Assembly (NCBI GenBank): GCA_021604005.1
Contig: BQIV01000010.1
Coordinates: forward strand, 59,629-123,628
Reading direction: 5' to 3'
Length of the DNA: 64,000 nucleotides
Source: Nitrospirales bacterium
GTDB lineage: Bacteria > Nitrospirota > Nitrospiria > Nitrospirales > UBA8639
The position numbers and the translations under genes are program-made. This document shows, piece after piece, positions 44,053 through 53,310 of the stretch (position 1 is its first letter; every line of letters begins with the position of its first letter). Below the pieces are notes generated by a model. It worked only from the letters and a program-made list of their open reading frames with translations. It ran no database searches and was not told the DNA's origin.

Positions 44053-45609
44053 TTAAAATTTTCGTCGCATATTGCGAACGGCCTCGAGATCCGAAGTGAA
44101 TAAGTCTCGTATGTCATGAATGCCCAGAGCAACCATCGCCATGCGGTCAAGTCCCAATCCCCACGCAATCACGGGAACGTTGACGCCTAAGGGAATGGTG
44201 ACTTCGGGTCGAAAGAGTCCCGCGCCCCCAAGTTCCATCCATCCAAGATGCGGATGTCGAACATGCAACTCGACAGACGGTTCCGTAAAAGGAAAGTAGG
44301 CGGGTAAAAACCGAATTTCTTTGGCTTGAGCCATTTCCGACGCAAACAGATTGAGCAGTCCCAACAACGTTCGAAAGTGTATGTCATGACCTAATACAAT
44401 ACCTTCGACTTGAAAGAAGTCTGTGGCATGAGTGGCATCAACCTGGTCGTAGCGAAAGCACCGTGCGATCGAAAAGTATTTTCCAGGGACATCCGGATTA
44501 TTGGCTAATGTCTTCGCGGATACGGCCGTGCCTTGGCTGCGAAGAATCAGCCGTCTTGCGCGCTCGCGATCATACGGATATTGCCACCCTTTTGAGCCGG
44601 TCGTCCCTCCATTTCTATGGGCATCGGCCACTTGAGAGAGATACGGTTCTGCGATAGATTTTGCGTGAGTAGGGTTTTTGACAAAATACACATCGTGAAT
44701 GGCACGAGCGGGATGAAATTGTGGCATATAGAGGGCATCCATATCCCAAAACTCCGTTTCAACTAACTCGCCACGCATTTCCTGAAAGCCCATACTCACA
44801 AGCTTCTGTTTCACAGAGTCTAAAAATTCCCTGTACGGATGCCGACGGCCTACAGCAAGTCGAGGTGGACGAAGGCTGATAGAGTACTTTCGAAACGAAT
44901 AATTGCGCCAGGAACCGTCTTTCAGCATATCCGGCGTCAGTTGTGACGTTTCTTTGGAAGACTCTGACGTGGTCAGCTCACTGATGGTCTGTCCTTCCGG
45001 AGTCAAGGCATAGGTGCGCAAGATTTCGTCTTCAATGCGAAAGGGTTCCTGTGCACTACCGCGTTTCACGGCGTACTGGCGAATCAATGCCTGGTCCGAA
45101 TCTGGAAAGGTTGTCAGTGGCTGAGTGTTTTCTGCTAACTGTGTCAGTAAGTTTCGTAGGGCCTGCGTGGTGACGCTTGCCGTGTCTGTTGTCTCTAAGA
45201 CACCTCCCGAGACTAATCGAATCGCCTGATCTTTTTTGAGAAGGCCGATGGCACGACTGAGTTCGGTGGGTTGAAAGTGGTTTTGAGCTTGGAGGTCTTT
45301 CACCGTCACTCGTGCCCCGCGAGTCTGATGCTCTTGAATGGACTGAAGGATCCATTCCGGAGGAGAGGTGGTTTGTCTATAGGTTTCTCCGGTCTCACTT
45401 AATGACACGATAGGGGTGATGTGTTCGGTTGCCAAGACAATCAGTTGTTTGGTAAGCAGCCACCCAACGGCCATACTGACTTGTGACGGATCAAGCTCGG
45501 TCGCGTGAGCAAGCTCGCCGTCGGAGAGTGCCTTGTTGGCACGCTTTAATATCGTGAGAACTTTGGCTTCGAGAGGATGCAGGCTATCGAGTAGAGCGGT
45601 AGTATCCAT
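44053..45609 (-). CDS. pheS: phenylalanyl-tRNA synthetase alpha subunit, archaeal/eukaryotic type
   Basis: The 518-residue protein is about 170 residues longer than bacterial PheS. The N-terminal ~180 residues are winged-helix modules (LEAKVLTILKRANKALSDGE; AMGWLL-type repeats), as in archaeal and eukaryotic alpha subunits, instead of the bacterial coiled coil. The class II core shows HPYREFLDSVKQKLVSMGFQ, FHPARAIHDVYFV, KYFSIARCFRYDQVDATHAT and GLGLDRMAMVALGI. It makes Phe-tRNA with the beta subunit. It is co-transcribed with rpe (8-base gap) and pheT. Spirochaetes are a known bacterial example of archaeal-type PheRS; here it may be an old transfer. Confidence 0.93.
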   Translation of the reverse strand: MDTTALLDSLHPLEAKVLTILKRANKALSDGELAHATELDPSQVSMAVGWLLTKQLIVLATEHITPIVSLSETGETYRQTTSPPEWILQSIQEHQTRGARVTVKDLQAQNHFQPTELSRAIGLLKKDQAIRLVSGGVLETTDTASVTTQALRNLLTQLAENTQPLTTFPDSDQALIRQYAVKRGSAQEPFRIEDEILRTYALTPEGQTISELTTSESSKETSQLTPDMLKDGSWRNYSFRKYSISLRPPRLAVGRRHPYREFLDSVKQKLVSMGFQEMRGELVETEFWDMDALYMPQFHPARAIHDVYFVKNPTHAKSIAEPYLSQVADAHRNGGTTGSKGWQYPYDRERARRLILRSQGTAVSAKTLANNPDVPGKYFSIARCFRYDQVDATHATDFFQVEGIVLGHDIHFRTLLGLLNLFASEMAQAKEIRFLPAYFPFTEPSVELHVRHPHLGWMELGGAGLFRPEVTIPLGVNVPVIAWGLGLDRMAMVALGIHDIRDLFTSDLEAVRNMRRKF

Positions 45610-45617
45610 GATACACG

Positions 45618-46292
45618 TTAAACGTTAATGGTCTGCCCTGCCGTTCGCATCTGTTGTATGGTGATGGAAAAATCGTCACTGCCAAAAATCGCGGATCCAG
45701 ACACCAAAACATCGGCACCGGCCTTGATAATAGAGCCAGCATTATGAAGGTTAATCCCTCCGTCGACTTCCAATAGCCCTGGATTTTTTCCTGAGTTAAG
45801 AATCTGACGAATCCGAGAAATTTTCTCCAGGCAGGCGGGGATGAAGGTTTGTCCGCCAAATCCTGGATTTACCGACATAACAAGGATGAGATCCGCTTCG
45901 TGGATGACTTCTTCAAGTGTGCTCACCGATGTTGCCGGGTTCAACGTGACGCCGGCTTTGACGTTGCGTTCTTTAATGGACTGAAGTGTTCGGTGAAGGT
46001 GAGAGCAGGCTTCGACATGTACGGTCAAGACGTCGGCTCCAGCGTCAGCGAATTCTCCGATAAAGGCATCGGGATTAGTCATCATTAAATGTACATCCAA
46101 AGGAAGCGTCGTCACCTTGCGGACTGCTTCAACTATAGGTGGTCCAACGGTGAGATTGGGGACGAAGTGTCCATCCATAACATCGATGTGGATCCAGTCG
46201 GCGCCTGCAGCTTCCACGAGGCTGACTGCTTCTGCGAGCCGACTGAAGTCGGCCGAAAGAATCGACGGTGCAATAAGTGGAGTTGAAGGCAT
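45618..46292 (-). CDS. rpe: ribulose-phosphate 3-epimerase
   Basis: The 224-residue TIM-barrel enzyme interconverts ribulose 5-phosphate and xylulose 5-phosphate (pentose phosphate and Calvin pathways). Family marks are APSILSADFSRLAEAVSLVE, IHIDVMDGHFVPNLTVGP (catalytic Asp, metal His), DVHLMMTNPDAFI, MSVNPGFGGQTFIPACLEKI and EVDGGINLHNAGSIIKAGAD. It lies between rsmB (2-base gap) and pheS (8-base gap), so it is clearly operonic. Confidence 0.96.
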   Translation of the reverse strand: MPSTPLIAPSILSADFSRLAEAVSLVEAAGADWIHIDVMDGHFVPNLTVGPPIVEAVRKVTTLPLDVHLMMTNPDAFIGEFADAGADVLTVHVEACSHLHRTLQSIKERNVKAGVTLNPATSVSTLEEVIHEADLILVMSVNPGFGGQTFIPACLEKISRIRQILNSGKNPGLLEVDGGINLHNAGSIIKAGADVLVSGSAIFGSDDFSITIQQMRTAGQTINV

Positions 46293-46294
46293 GA

Positions 46295-47752
46295 TTATCT
46301 CTTCTGTTTCCTTACCCGAGCCGCAAAAAATCCATCCATTGATACCGTATTGAAAGAAGTGACGAGACTTCCTGCATCATTCACGAGTGCCTGGGCGGCC
46401 GGAGGAAGCCACGGCTTGACGGAATCCTGATAACAGTCTTGATGATGTTCGAGGAATGTGTCTACAACCTGGCTTGTTTCCTCTACTTCCGTCGAGCAGG
46501 CACTATAGACTAACACTCCACCGGGTCTCAAGAGCGTGCTTACCTGTTCCAGGATTTTCCCTTGAAGGCGTTGGACATGATCGATCAGATCTGGTCCCTT
46601 TAACCACTTGCCTTCTGGATGACGACGAAGTACTCCCAGTCCCGAGCAGGGGACATCGAGCAGAATGCGATCGAACTTTTGCCCCTGCAAAGACGTCCAG
46701 GTATTCTGTTGAGTCCTATTTGCGGTAGAAGAAGGTGTTGATGGAATATCGGTTTCCATATCCGCACACACAGGCATAATGTTTGTCAGCCCGAGTCGTT
46801 GAGAATTGGACGTCAGACGTTTCAGCCGCTGTGCATCTCGATCCACTGCGATAACTTGTCCATGGTTGAGCATCAGTTGGCTTATATGGGTTGTTTTTCC
46901 ACCTGGGGCTGCACAGGCATCTAAAACGTGATGATCGGGTTTGGTGTCCAATAATGGAGGAATAAGTTGAGCCGCTTCATCTTCAATATAGCACCACCCG
47001 TCTGTTAATGGACCAAGGTCGCCCAGTTTTCCACATTTTTCCAACATCACCCCGAGCGGACTGATCGTGGTTTCTCGTGCCGCATGTCCTTCAGATCGTA
47101 GTCGGGCTATCAGTTCATCGCGTGAGCACTGCAATGTATTCGTTCGTAACGTGAGTGGTGGGATCTGAAGCGTCGCCTCGCATAGTGTTTGTGTCTTTTG
47201 GGTACCCCAAGCCGATAACCATCGTTCGACTACCCAGGAAGGGCAGGAATGTCGAATAGACAAGGCCAAGATGGGATCTTCCGAGGGATCGGGCCATGGA
47301 GGAGCGGGTTGGCGAATGATATTGCGAAGCACAGCATTCATCATGCCACTCCAATTGCGGCCACCAATGGTTTTGGCGAGCTTCACCGATTCATTCACAG
47401 CCGCCGATGGCGGAATTTTATCAAGGTATAGTAATTGGTAGGCCCCCAGACGAAAAATCATAGCAACGGTGAGGGGCAATCGCGACATTGGGCGATCGGC
47501 AAATTGATTCAAGCGCCAATCCAACGTCTCGCGATGCCGCAAGACGCCATACACGAGTTCAAATATCAGACCTCGGTCCACCTCTCGTACCTTCAACGAT
47601 TCGAATATCGAGTCGACCACATCATCGGCAAGCGGTTGTTGCCGATGGATGTTTAACAGAATGGTCAAGGCGGTAGCCCGGGCTCCTGGGTGAGCTGCCG
47701 GTCGTTTGTTCCTGGCGGGCACGCTCAAAGACTCAGGACCTTTTGTGGCCAT
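46295..47752 (-). CDS. rsmB: 16S rRNA (cytosine-967-C5)-methyltransferase RsmB
   Basis: The 485-residue protein has an N-terminal NusB-like domain (ARATALTILLNIHRQQPLAD; LIFELVYGVLRHRETLDWRL) and a C-terminal SAM methyltransferase. The latter shows VLDACAAPGGKTTHIS, ADMET, LLDVPCSGLGVLRRHPEGKW and VYSACSTEVEE; the two cysteines (in PCSG and ACST) are the catalytic pair of m5C enzymes. It is co-directional with rpe, pheS and pheT downstream. The family assignment to RsmB rather than a paralogue rests on the NusB domain. Confidence 0.95.
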   Translation of the reverse strand: MATKGPESLSVPARNKRPAAHPGARATALTILLNIHRQQPLADDVVDSIFESLKVREVDRGLIFELVYGVLRHRETLDWRLNQFADRPMSRLPLTVAMIFRLGAYQLLYLDKIPPSAAVNESVKLAKTIGGRNWSGMMNAVLRNIIRQPAPPWPDPSEDPILALSIRHSCPSWVVERWLSAWGTQKTQTLCEATLQIPPLTLRTNTLQCSRDELIARLRSEGHAARETTISPLGVMLEKCGKLGDLGPLTDGWCYIEDEAAQLIPPLLDTKPDHHVLDACAAPGGKTTHISQLMLNHGQVIAVDRDAQRLKRLTSNSQRLGLTNIMPVCADMETDIPSTPSSTANRTQQNTWTSLQGQKFDRILLDVPCSGLGVLRRHPEGKWLKGPDLIDHVQRLQGKILEQVSTLLRPGGVLVYSACSTEVEETSQVVDTFLEHHQDCYQDSVKPWLPPAAQALVNDAGSLVTSFNTVSMDGFFAARVRKQKR

Positions 47753-47802
47753 GCCGACACATCAGAGGGTAGGTGAACATGAAGGTTGCAAAGAACATGT
47801 GC

Positions 47803-48840
47803 CTATGACGAGCCCTTCTCAACTGAGAGTTGGGCTGCTAATTCAATGGCTTCTATCAGACTCGTTGGGTCCGCCTTTCCTTTTCCGACAATATCGTAGG
47901 CGGTTCCATGATCGACCGACGTACGAATGAATGGGAGTCCAACGGTGATATTGACGCAATGACCAAAGGCCACAGTTTTGAGCGCGACAAGTCCTTGATC
48001 ATGATACATAGCGACTATTCCGTCAAATTCTCCACGAACGGCTTTCCCAAATAGAGTGTCGGCCGGGTGCGGTCCCGTACAGCGAATCCCAGAGGTACGT
48101 GCTCGTCTGATGGCAGGGGTGATAGCCTGCTGTTCCTCATCACCAAAGAGGCCGTTTTCTCCTGCATGCGGATTCAGTCCAGCAACCCCGATACGTGGCT
48201 GTCTCATGCGGAATAATCTACGAAGTCCAGAGTCGGCTAATCGAATGGCACGTAAAACATTGGTCGTTGTGATCGATTGAGAAAGACTTCGGATGGCCAC
48301 ATGTGTCGTGACAAATAGTATTTTGAGGGGTCCGCCGAGAATCATCATGCCGAATTCTTTTGTGCGGGTCAGCGCTGCCAACATTTCTGTATGGCCGGGG
48401 TACAGGTGCCCGGCGAGGTGAATAGCTTTCTTGTTAATGGGTGCGGTTACGATACCGTCAACGGCGCCAGTTTGTGCTAATTGAACGGCTTTGTGAATAT
48501 ACCGTACCGATGCATCTCCGGATATGGCACTGGCCTGGGCTTTCCGAAACCGGCCTAACGGCTTTTCAAGCGGGTCGAGAACTGGGAGAAGACCTCGGCG
48601 AAAGATGTTCCGTCCGTCCTGTAGAGGGTATTCCTGAACCGAGACAACTTTCGTGGGAATATGTAGGGCATGTGCAGTTCGTTCCGCAAGCGTGGGTGAT
48701 CCAACAACAAGTGGAGCGCACCACTTCCATATTCTGGGCTGCGCGAATGTCTTGACGATAATTTCTGGACCTATCCCTGCTGGGTCACCCATCGTAACGG
48801 CTAGTATCGGCCGAGGTGTTGTATGTGAAGCTGTTTTCAT
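47803..48840 (-). CDS. pdxA: 4-hydroxythreonine-4-phosphate dehydrogenase
   Basis: The 345-residue enzyme works in the DXP-dependent vitamin B6 pathway. Marks are LAVTMGDPAGIGPEIIVK, TAPINKKAIHLAGHLYPGHT (metal His), GLNPHAGENGLFGDEE (second His) and VAMYHDQGLVALKTVAFGHC (third His). All three metal ligands are present. It is upstream of rsmB and downstream of larC on the same strand. Confidence 0.96.
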   Translation of the reverse strand: MKTASHTTPRPILAVTMGDPAGIGPEIIVKTFAQPRIWKWCAPLVVGSPTLAERTAHALHIPTKVVSVQEYPLQDGRNIFRRGLLPVLDPLEKPLGRFRKAQASAISGDASVRYIHKAVQLAQTGAVDGIVTAPINKKAIHLAGHLYPGHTEMLAALTRTKEFGMMILGGPLKILFVTTHVAIRSLSQSITTTNVLRAIRLADSGLRRLFRMRQPRIGVAGLNPHAGENGLFGDEEQQAITPAIRRARTSGIRCTGPHPADTLFGKAVRGEFDGIVAMYHDQGLVALKTVAFGHCVNITVGLPFIRTSVDHGTAYDIVGKGKADPTSLIEAIELAAQLSVEKGSS

Positions 48841-48904
48841 ATTCTATGGTTACAACCTACTGTATTTTGATGCGTGGTGAGATAGTCTATGGGACGCAGG
48901 ACAC

Positions 48905-50122
48905 TTATGTGGAACGTGAAGTCCTGCGTGATTTCTTTTTCGTGTGTGAAGTATTGTGAAATATTTGGACGGCTTGTTCAATGATTTCTCGAACGGGTTT
49001 TCCTGTTTTTTTTGCAAGCTGCAGGCAATCCCGATATTCAGGCTTCACTTTTTGTTGTCCATTTCCTATAGAGGCGATTTTAACCTGGACAGAGCCTTCG
49101 GGCAGTTGGACTGTTTCAATTTTTCGTGGCAGGACGGATCGGCTGACCTCGTTCATTCGTACGCCGAGCGTCGTGGTTTCTTGAAAAAGTGTTTGGATCA
49201 CGTCATCAGATAGGCTTTTGGGGGCTAAGGCCATGAGGATGATTCCAGGGCGACTGCGTTTCATGATGACTGGGGTTAACGTCACATCTAAAGCTCCGAC
49301 CTTGAAGAGTTGGTCAATGACAAACTCATATGCTTGAGGATTGAGATCGTCGATTGTTGTGTGGATTTCAACGATCGGCTCTGTGTCTTGTTGATCGTGA
49401 ACCTGACGAGAACTGAGAAATACGCGAAGAACATTCGCCCAGTTTGGTGTCTCTGCCGTGCCCGCTCCGTACCCGATGCACTGTGGATTCATAGGGGGAA
49501 GAGTCCGAAAGTCCTGAGTGAGAGTGGTCAGCAGCGCCATTCCTGTCGGAGTGGTGAGCTCAAGAGCCGGCCCCGATGCAAAGATTGGCACGCCTAATGC
49601 CAGTTGAGCCACAGCCGGTCCGGGAACGGGCAAGACCCCATGGGCTGTTTGAATGGTCCCGGACCCTACATTGACCGGAGATGCGGAGACTGAGGTGATG
49701 GCGAGATAGTGAAGCCCAAGCAAGGTTCCGACAATATCAACAAGTGAGTCGACAACACCTACTTCGTGGAAATGTACCTTGGCGAACGGGACTCCATGCA
49801 CCGTTCCTTCGGCTTCGGCCAAGCGCTGAAAGACATCACGGGCACGTTGTTTCACGTTTGGAGGAAGTGGACTTTTGGTCAGAATACGTCGAATCGTGGG
49901 GAGCGAAAGTGGCTTGGAGAATCCTTCACGAATGATGACATCGACCTTCGTTGCATGCAGCGATCCACGGTGAACGTTCTTCGTTTTGAGTTGATAGCCG
50001 CCTGCCGCCAGTTGTTGCAATCCTTTTTTGAGCGTCGAAAACGGGACACCGGCATCGACCAATGCGCCGAGACACATATCGCCGCTAATACCTGAGAAAC
50101 AGTCAAAATGTAGGTGTGACAC
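48905..50122 (-). CDS. larC: nickel-pincer cofactor synthesis protein LarC
   Basis: The 405-residue protein has the LarC opening LHFDCFSGISGDMCLGALVD, the middle VHFHEVGVVDSLVDIVGT and VNVGSGTIQTAHGVLPVPGP, and a C-terminal part TIDDLNPQAYEFVIDQLFKV. LarC is a CTP-dependent enzyme that inserts nickel into the pyridinium pincer cofactor of lactate racemase and related enzymes. Here LarC1 and LarC2 are one continuous frame; in Lactiplantibacillus they need a ribosomal frameshift. larB lies about 0.9 kb upstream with one plus-strand gene between. No larE or larA is in the window. Confidence 0.93.
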   Translation of the reverse strand: MSHLHFDCFSGISGDMCLGALVDAGVPFSTLKKGLQQLAAGGYQLKTKNVHRGSLHATKVDVIIREGFSKPLSLPTIRRILTKSPLPPNVKQRARDVFQRLAEAEGTVHGVPFAKVHFHEVGVVDSLVDIVGTLLGLHYLAITSVSASPVNVGSGTIQTAHGVLPVPGPAVAQLALGVPIFASGPALELTTPTGMALLTTLTQDFRTLPPMNPQCIGYGAGTAETPNWANVLRVFLSSRQVHDQQDTEPIVEIHTTIDDLNPQAYEFVIDQLFKVGALDVTLTPVIMKRSRPGIILMALAPKSLSDDVIQTLFQETTTLGVRMNEVSRSVLPRKIETVQLPEGSVQVKIASIGNGQQKVKPEYRDCLQLAKKTGKPVREIIEQAVQIFHNTSHTKKKSRRTSRST

Positions 50123-50298
50123 GATTGTCCTTTATGCGCAGTAGAGAATATCGCTCATCTTAGCAGATACGGATGGGTTCATACATGATTCGGCGCTGGG
50201 CATGCGTGTCATTTGACTGATGGGAAGGGCTGTGGTATTCGACCAATAGATAGGATATTTATAGCATTCTCATGTGACGAAAGGTTTCAGCATTGAAG

Positions 50299-51048
50299 AT
50301 GATCACGAATCAACGGCAAAGGATTGTTCGCATAAGTCTGTCGGTATTCAGTATAGTCTTTGTCGTGGCTTCGTTGTGTGGAACACTTGCAGAGGCCAAA
50401 AAAAGACGTTCGACAGCTTCCGGCACGTTTAAAATTTCTCAAGTTACGACTTCGCCGACTCCCTTTGAGGTGGGGAATGGGAGTTTGACAATTTCAACGA
50501 TCGTGAAGATTCCAAGAAACTTACAAGGACTCTATATTTTGGAAATTTCGGCGCTTGTTACGTCTCCGACTCAACGCTCCATGCGCTTTTTGACGCAACG
50601 GGTGCCGGTAGGATCGAAGGCCGCAGCGCAACTGGGTCCGAAAATTTCTGTGGTGTTAGTGTGGGATGGTAAAGATCAATCCCATACGCTTGTCGATCCG
50701 GGCGTCTATCGGTATGAAGTTCGAGCGAAGCTTATGGCTGAAAAAGGTGCTGGCATAGCGACGCGAATGGTCTCACGACGTTCACGTGGAGCTGTCGAAG
50801 TCATTAAGTATCATGCCCCGCAACCACCCGTAATCCTTGAGGATCTTCAAAACAATTCAGAGATTAGCTCTGATGACTCATCGGCGAGTGACGATGAATC
50901 TTCTCAGGAAGAAGCGGTTGAGCCCGTTGTTGATGAGGTTGAAATGTTACCCGATGAGTCAACAAGTCACCCTCCGCTGGAACCGGGAGAACCAGGAGTG
51001 GAAATTATTGAGGAAGAGGAGATGTTAGTCATTCCCCAAGAAGGTTAA
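50299..51048 (+). CDS. hypothetical exported protein
   Basis: The 249-residue product (ATG at 50299; a TTG at 50293 is also possible) has a signal peptide (ISLSVFSIVFVVASLCGTLA, then EAKKRRS). The middle beta-rich domain has KISVVLVWDGKDQ followed by DPGVYRYEVRAKLM, similar in rhythm to FlgD/bacterial Ig-like 'YxVRAKL' units. The tail (about 190-249) is strongly acidic and Ser-rich. I do not recognise a family. The last 20 bases overlap the convergent larB. Confidence 0.65.
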   Translation: MITNQRQRIVRISLSVFSIVFVVASLCGTLAEAKKRRSTASGTFKISQVTTSPTPFEVGNGSLTISTIVKIPRNLQGLYILEISALVTSPTQRSMRFLTQRVPVGSKAAAQLGPKISVVLVWDGKDQSHTLVDPGVYRYEVRAKLMAEKGAGIATRMVSRRSRGAVEVIKYHAPQPPVILEDLQNNSEISSDDSSASDDESSQEEAVEPVVDEVEMLPDESTSHPPLEPGEPGVEIIEEEEMLVIPQEG

Positions 51049-51778
51049 TGCGATGAGCCAGGCATGCGGCTCCAAATCCATTGTCGATATTCATCACGCC
51101 CACCCCGCTTGAACAGGCATTCAACATGGTGAGCAGTGCGGCAAGTCCACCAAAACTCGCACCATATCCCTGACTTGTCGGGACGGCGATGGTCGGCCGA
51201 TCCACTAGTCCTCCTATGACGCTTGGAAGGACCCCATCCATCCCGGCTACCACAATTACGACTCGTGCCTGATGTAATACTTTTTGTCGATCCAGGAGAC
51301 GATGGAGTCCAGCTACTCCAACGTCAAATAATGTTTGGACGCAGCTGCCCATGACTTCTGCGGTGATCCTGGCTTCTTCGGCAACGGGAATATCCGATGT
51401 CCCGGCCGTCACAATCACGATATTCCCGCGTCGAGATTTCTGAGAAGGCTGCACGGAAACAATCCGCGCTTCTTTATGATAGGTGGCTTTTGGAATGGCT
51501 CGAGTTAACGCCCGTGCCATATCCGGTTGAACGCGAGTCGCTAATAACGAGCGGCTTGTCTTGAGTAACTTTCTTGCAATGGCCGTGACTTGCGCTTTCG
51601 TCTTCCCTTCGCAAAAAATAACTTCTGGAAATCCCTGTCGCACCGAGCGATGATGATCGATTGAGGCGAATCCAACATCTTCATACGGTAACGTGCGCAA
51701 CTGTTGAAGGGCGTCATGGACCGATACTGATTTGGAGCGGACCTGTTCGAGCAGTTGTTGAAGGTGATTAGTATCCAT
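51029..51778 (-). CDS. larB: pyridinium-3,5-biscarboxylic acid mononucleotide synthase LarB
   Basis: From the ATG at 51778 (MDTNHLQQLLEQV) the product is 249 residues. The N-terminal region has PEVIFCEGKTKAQVTAIARK. The C-terminal AIR-carboxylase-like domain has IVTAGTSDIPVAEEARITAE, VVIVVAGMDGVLPSVIGGLV and PTSQGYGASFGGLAALLTML. LarB carboxylates and hydrolyses nicotinic acid adenine dinucleotide, the first step of nickel-pincer cofactor synthesis. gpsA is 34 bases upstream, same strand. The frame open to 51853 overlaps gpsA and is rejected. Confidence 0.94.
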   Translation of the reverse strand: MDTNHLQQLLEQVRSKSVSVHDALQQLRTLPYEDVGFASIDHHRSVRQGFPEVIFCEGKTKAQVTAIARKLLKTSRSLLATRVQPDMARALTRAIPKATYHKEARIVSVQPSQKSRRGNIVIVTAGTSDIPVAEEARITAEVMGSCVQTLFDVGVAGLHRLLDRQKVLHQARVVIVVAGMDGVLPSVIGGLVDRPTIAVPTSQGYGASFGGLAALLTMLNACSSGVGVMNIDNGFGAACLAHRINLLGE

Positions 51779-51812
51779 TATTGAGGCCGTAAAGTGGTTG
51801 GTGTTGCGAAGT

Positions 51813-52847
51813 TCATGAGTCGAATCCTCGCCCCGATTCAACTTTTGCCGCACGGGTCATGAGATTGGCGACTGCTTGACGGGGATCCATCTGTGTAAAC
51901 AAGACGTGATACACGCCATCAACAATCGGCATTTCGATGTTATGTCGCTGGGCTAATCCTGCGGCAGCACGAGTGGTGCGAATGCCTTCTGCCACGGTTG
52001 AGGTATGTGAAAGAATGTCATCCAGAGACAATCCTTGTCCGAGTTGTAATCCAACCGTATAGTTTCGACTTAAAGATCCTGTGCAGGTCAACACAAGATC
52101 TCCTAACCCCGAGAGTCCGTATAATGTGGAGACGTCTGCACCCATGGCGATGCCTAAGCGAATCATTTCAGCGAGGCCCCGGGTAATTAAGGCCGCTCTG
52201 GTATTGAATCCCAACTCCAATCCATCCACAATACCGGAAGCAATGGCCATCACGTTTTTTAAGGCGCCTCCAATTTGAGCGCCAATCATGTCATGTCCAG
52301 CGTATACCCGAAACTGCGGCGTCAAAAACACCTGTTGGAGTTGTGTTACCAGGTCGCCGGTGTGTCCAGCCAACAAAATAGTCGTTGGCTTCTCTTGACA
52401 GACTTCGCGAGCAAAACTTGGTCCAGAAAGAATCGTCACGAAGGGGTGCCAGGGGTGAGGAAGCACATGTTCAACAATATTCGACATGAGGGAAAGCGAG
52501 TGTTCTTCAATGCCTTTTGTCGCAATCGTGATCGGCAAGGGTTTGGTCAGATGAGGGTGGAGTTGCTCAAGAATCGTATGCATGGCATGAGAGGGAACTG
52601 CTAAGAGCAGAAGGTCTGTTTCACGAACCGCTTCGGCAAGTGATGCTGTAGCTGATAAGGAGTCAGGCAAAAGAAAGTCGGGGAGATACAACGTATTGCA
52701 GTGTGTCGTGTGAATTGATTCTGCCACCTCCTGTTCATGTGCCCAAAGACGAACGGTATATCCCTTACGCGCCAAGAGGCGGGCCAACGCCGTTCCCCAT
52801 GACCCGGCGCCGATCACGGAAATAGTCTTAAAAGGTTGAACAACCAT
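51813..52847 (-). CDS. gpsA: glycerol-3-phosphate dehydrogenase [NAD(P)+]
   Basis: The 344-residue enzyme makes glycerol 3-phosphate for phospholipids. It has the N-terminal Rossmann motif ISVIGAGSWGTALARLLARK, TIATKGIEEHSLSLMSNIVE, the active-site region GGALKNVMAIASGIVDGLEL, and GLSGLGDLVLTCTGSLSRNY in the C-terminal domain. It is co-directional with larB. Confidence 0.96.
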   Translation of the reverse strand: MVVQPFKTISVIGAGSWGTALARLLARKGYTVRLWAHEQEVAESIHTTHCNTLYLPDFLLPDSLSATASLAEAVRETDLLLLAVPSHAMHTILEQLHPHLTKPLPITIATKGIEEHSLSLMSNIVEHVLPHPWHPFVTILSGPSFAREVCQEKPTTILLAGHTGDLVTQLQQVFLTPQFRVYAGHDMIGAQIGGALKNVMAIASGIVDGLELGFNTRAALITRGLAEMIRLGIAMGADVSTLYGLSGLGDLVLTCTGSLSRNYTVGLQLGQGLSLDDILSHTSTVAEGIRTTRAAAGLAQRHNIEMPIVDGVYHVLFTQMDPRQAVANLMTRAAKVESGRGFDS

Positions 52848-52894
52848 TATGTATACTGTTTACATAAAACCTCTCCATTCTTCAAGGACAGTGT

Positions 52895-53239
52895 ATGAAT
52901 GAACGAAAGAAATGTCCTTCTTGTGGTTTTGGAATTTCCAGTGGCGCGCGTCACTGTATGAAATGTGGAACACAAGTGGATTCCCATGTACAAGAACAAC
53001 GAGCCGGAGAACTCTTAAACATCAGAATTCTGTACATAATGGTTGGTGTGCTTATCCTTGCCGTCCTGTTTCCTCCCTGGGAAGCTGCGCCTGAGGAACC
53101 TCCGCAATTTCTGGGAATGGCCTTTATTCTTTCTCCTCCACGTGAAGGAGCAGTTGTGAGCCGGATGTTGCAAACCATCCAACTTGTCACGATTGCAGTG
53201 GGGGGAATGTATGCTTCTTGGCTGTTTCGATCCAAATAA
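52895..53239 (+). CDS. small zinc-ribbon membrane protein
   Basis: The 114-residue protein starts with a zinc ribbon (KKCPSCGFGISSGARHCMKC; CxxC-x11-CxxC) and continues with two TM helices (about 46-62 and 92-110). The first is followed by a short PPWEAAPEEPP loop. Function unknown; such 'zinc-ribbon plus TM' proteins are often small membrane adaptors. AAGGACAGTGT precedes the ATG. It is divergent from gpsA. Confidence 0.75.
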   Translation: MNERKKCPSCGFGISSGARHCMKCGTQVDSHVQEQRAGELLNIRILYIMVGVLILAVLFPPWEAAPEEPPQFLGMAFILSPPREGAVVSRMLQTIQLVTIAVGGMYASWLFRSK

Positions 53240-53310
53240 CCGGTAGCCGCTTATTTCTCTCAATAAGTGCATACGCTGAAAAGGTTCTTTCGTCTTAGGC
53301 TGTTTCCCGC

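Noticed and set aside
44045..44168. N-terminal extension of PheT
   Set aside because: The extra frame lies inside the PheS C-terminus. Family alignment and the ATG at 44045 give the normal archaeal-type start.
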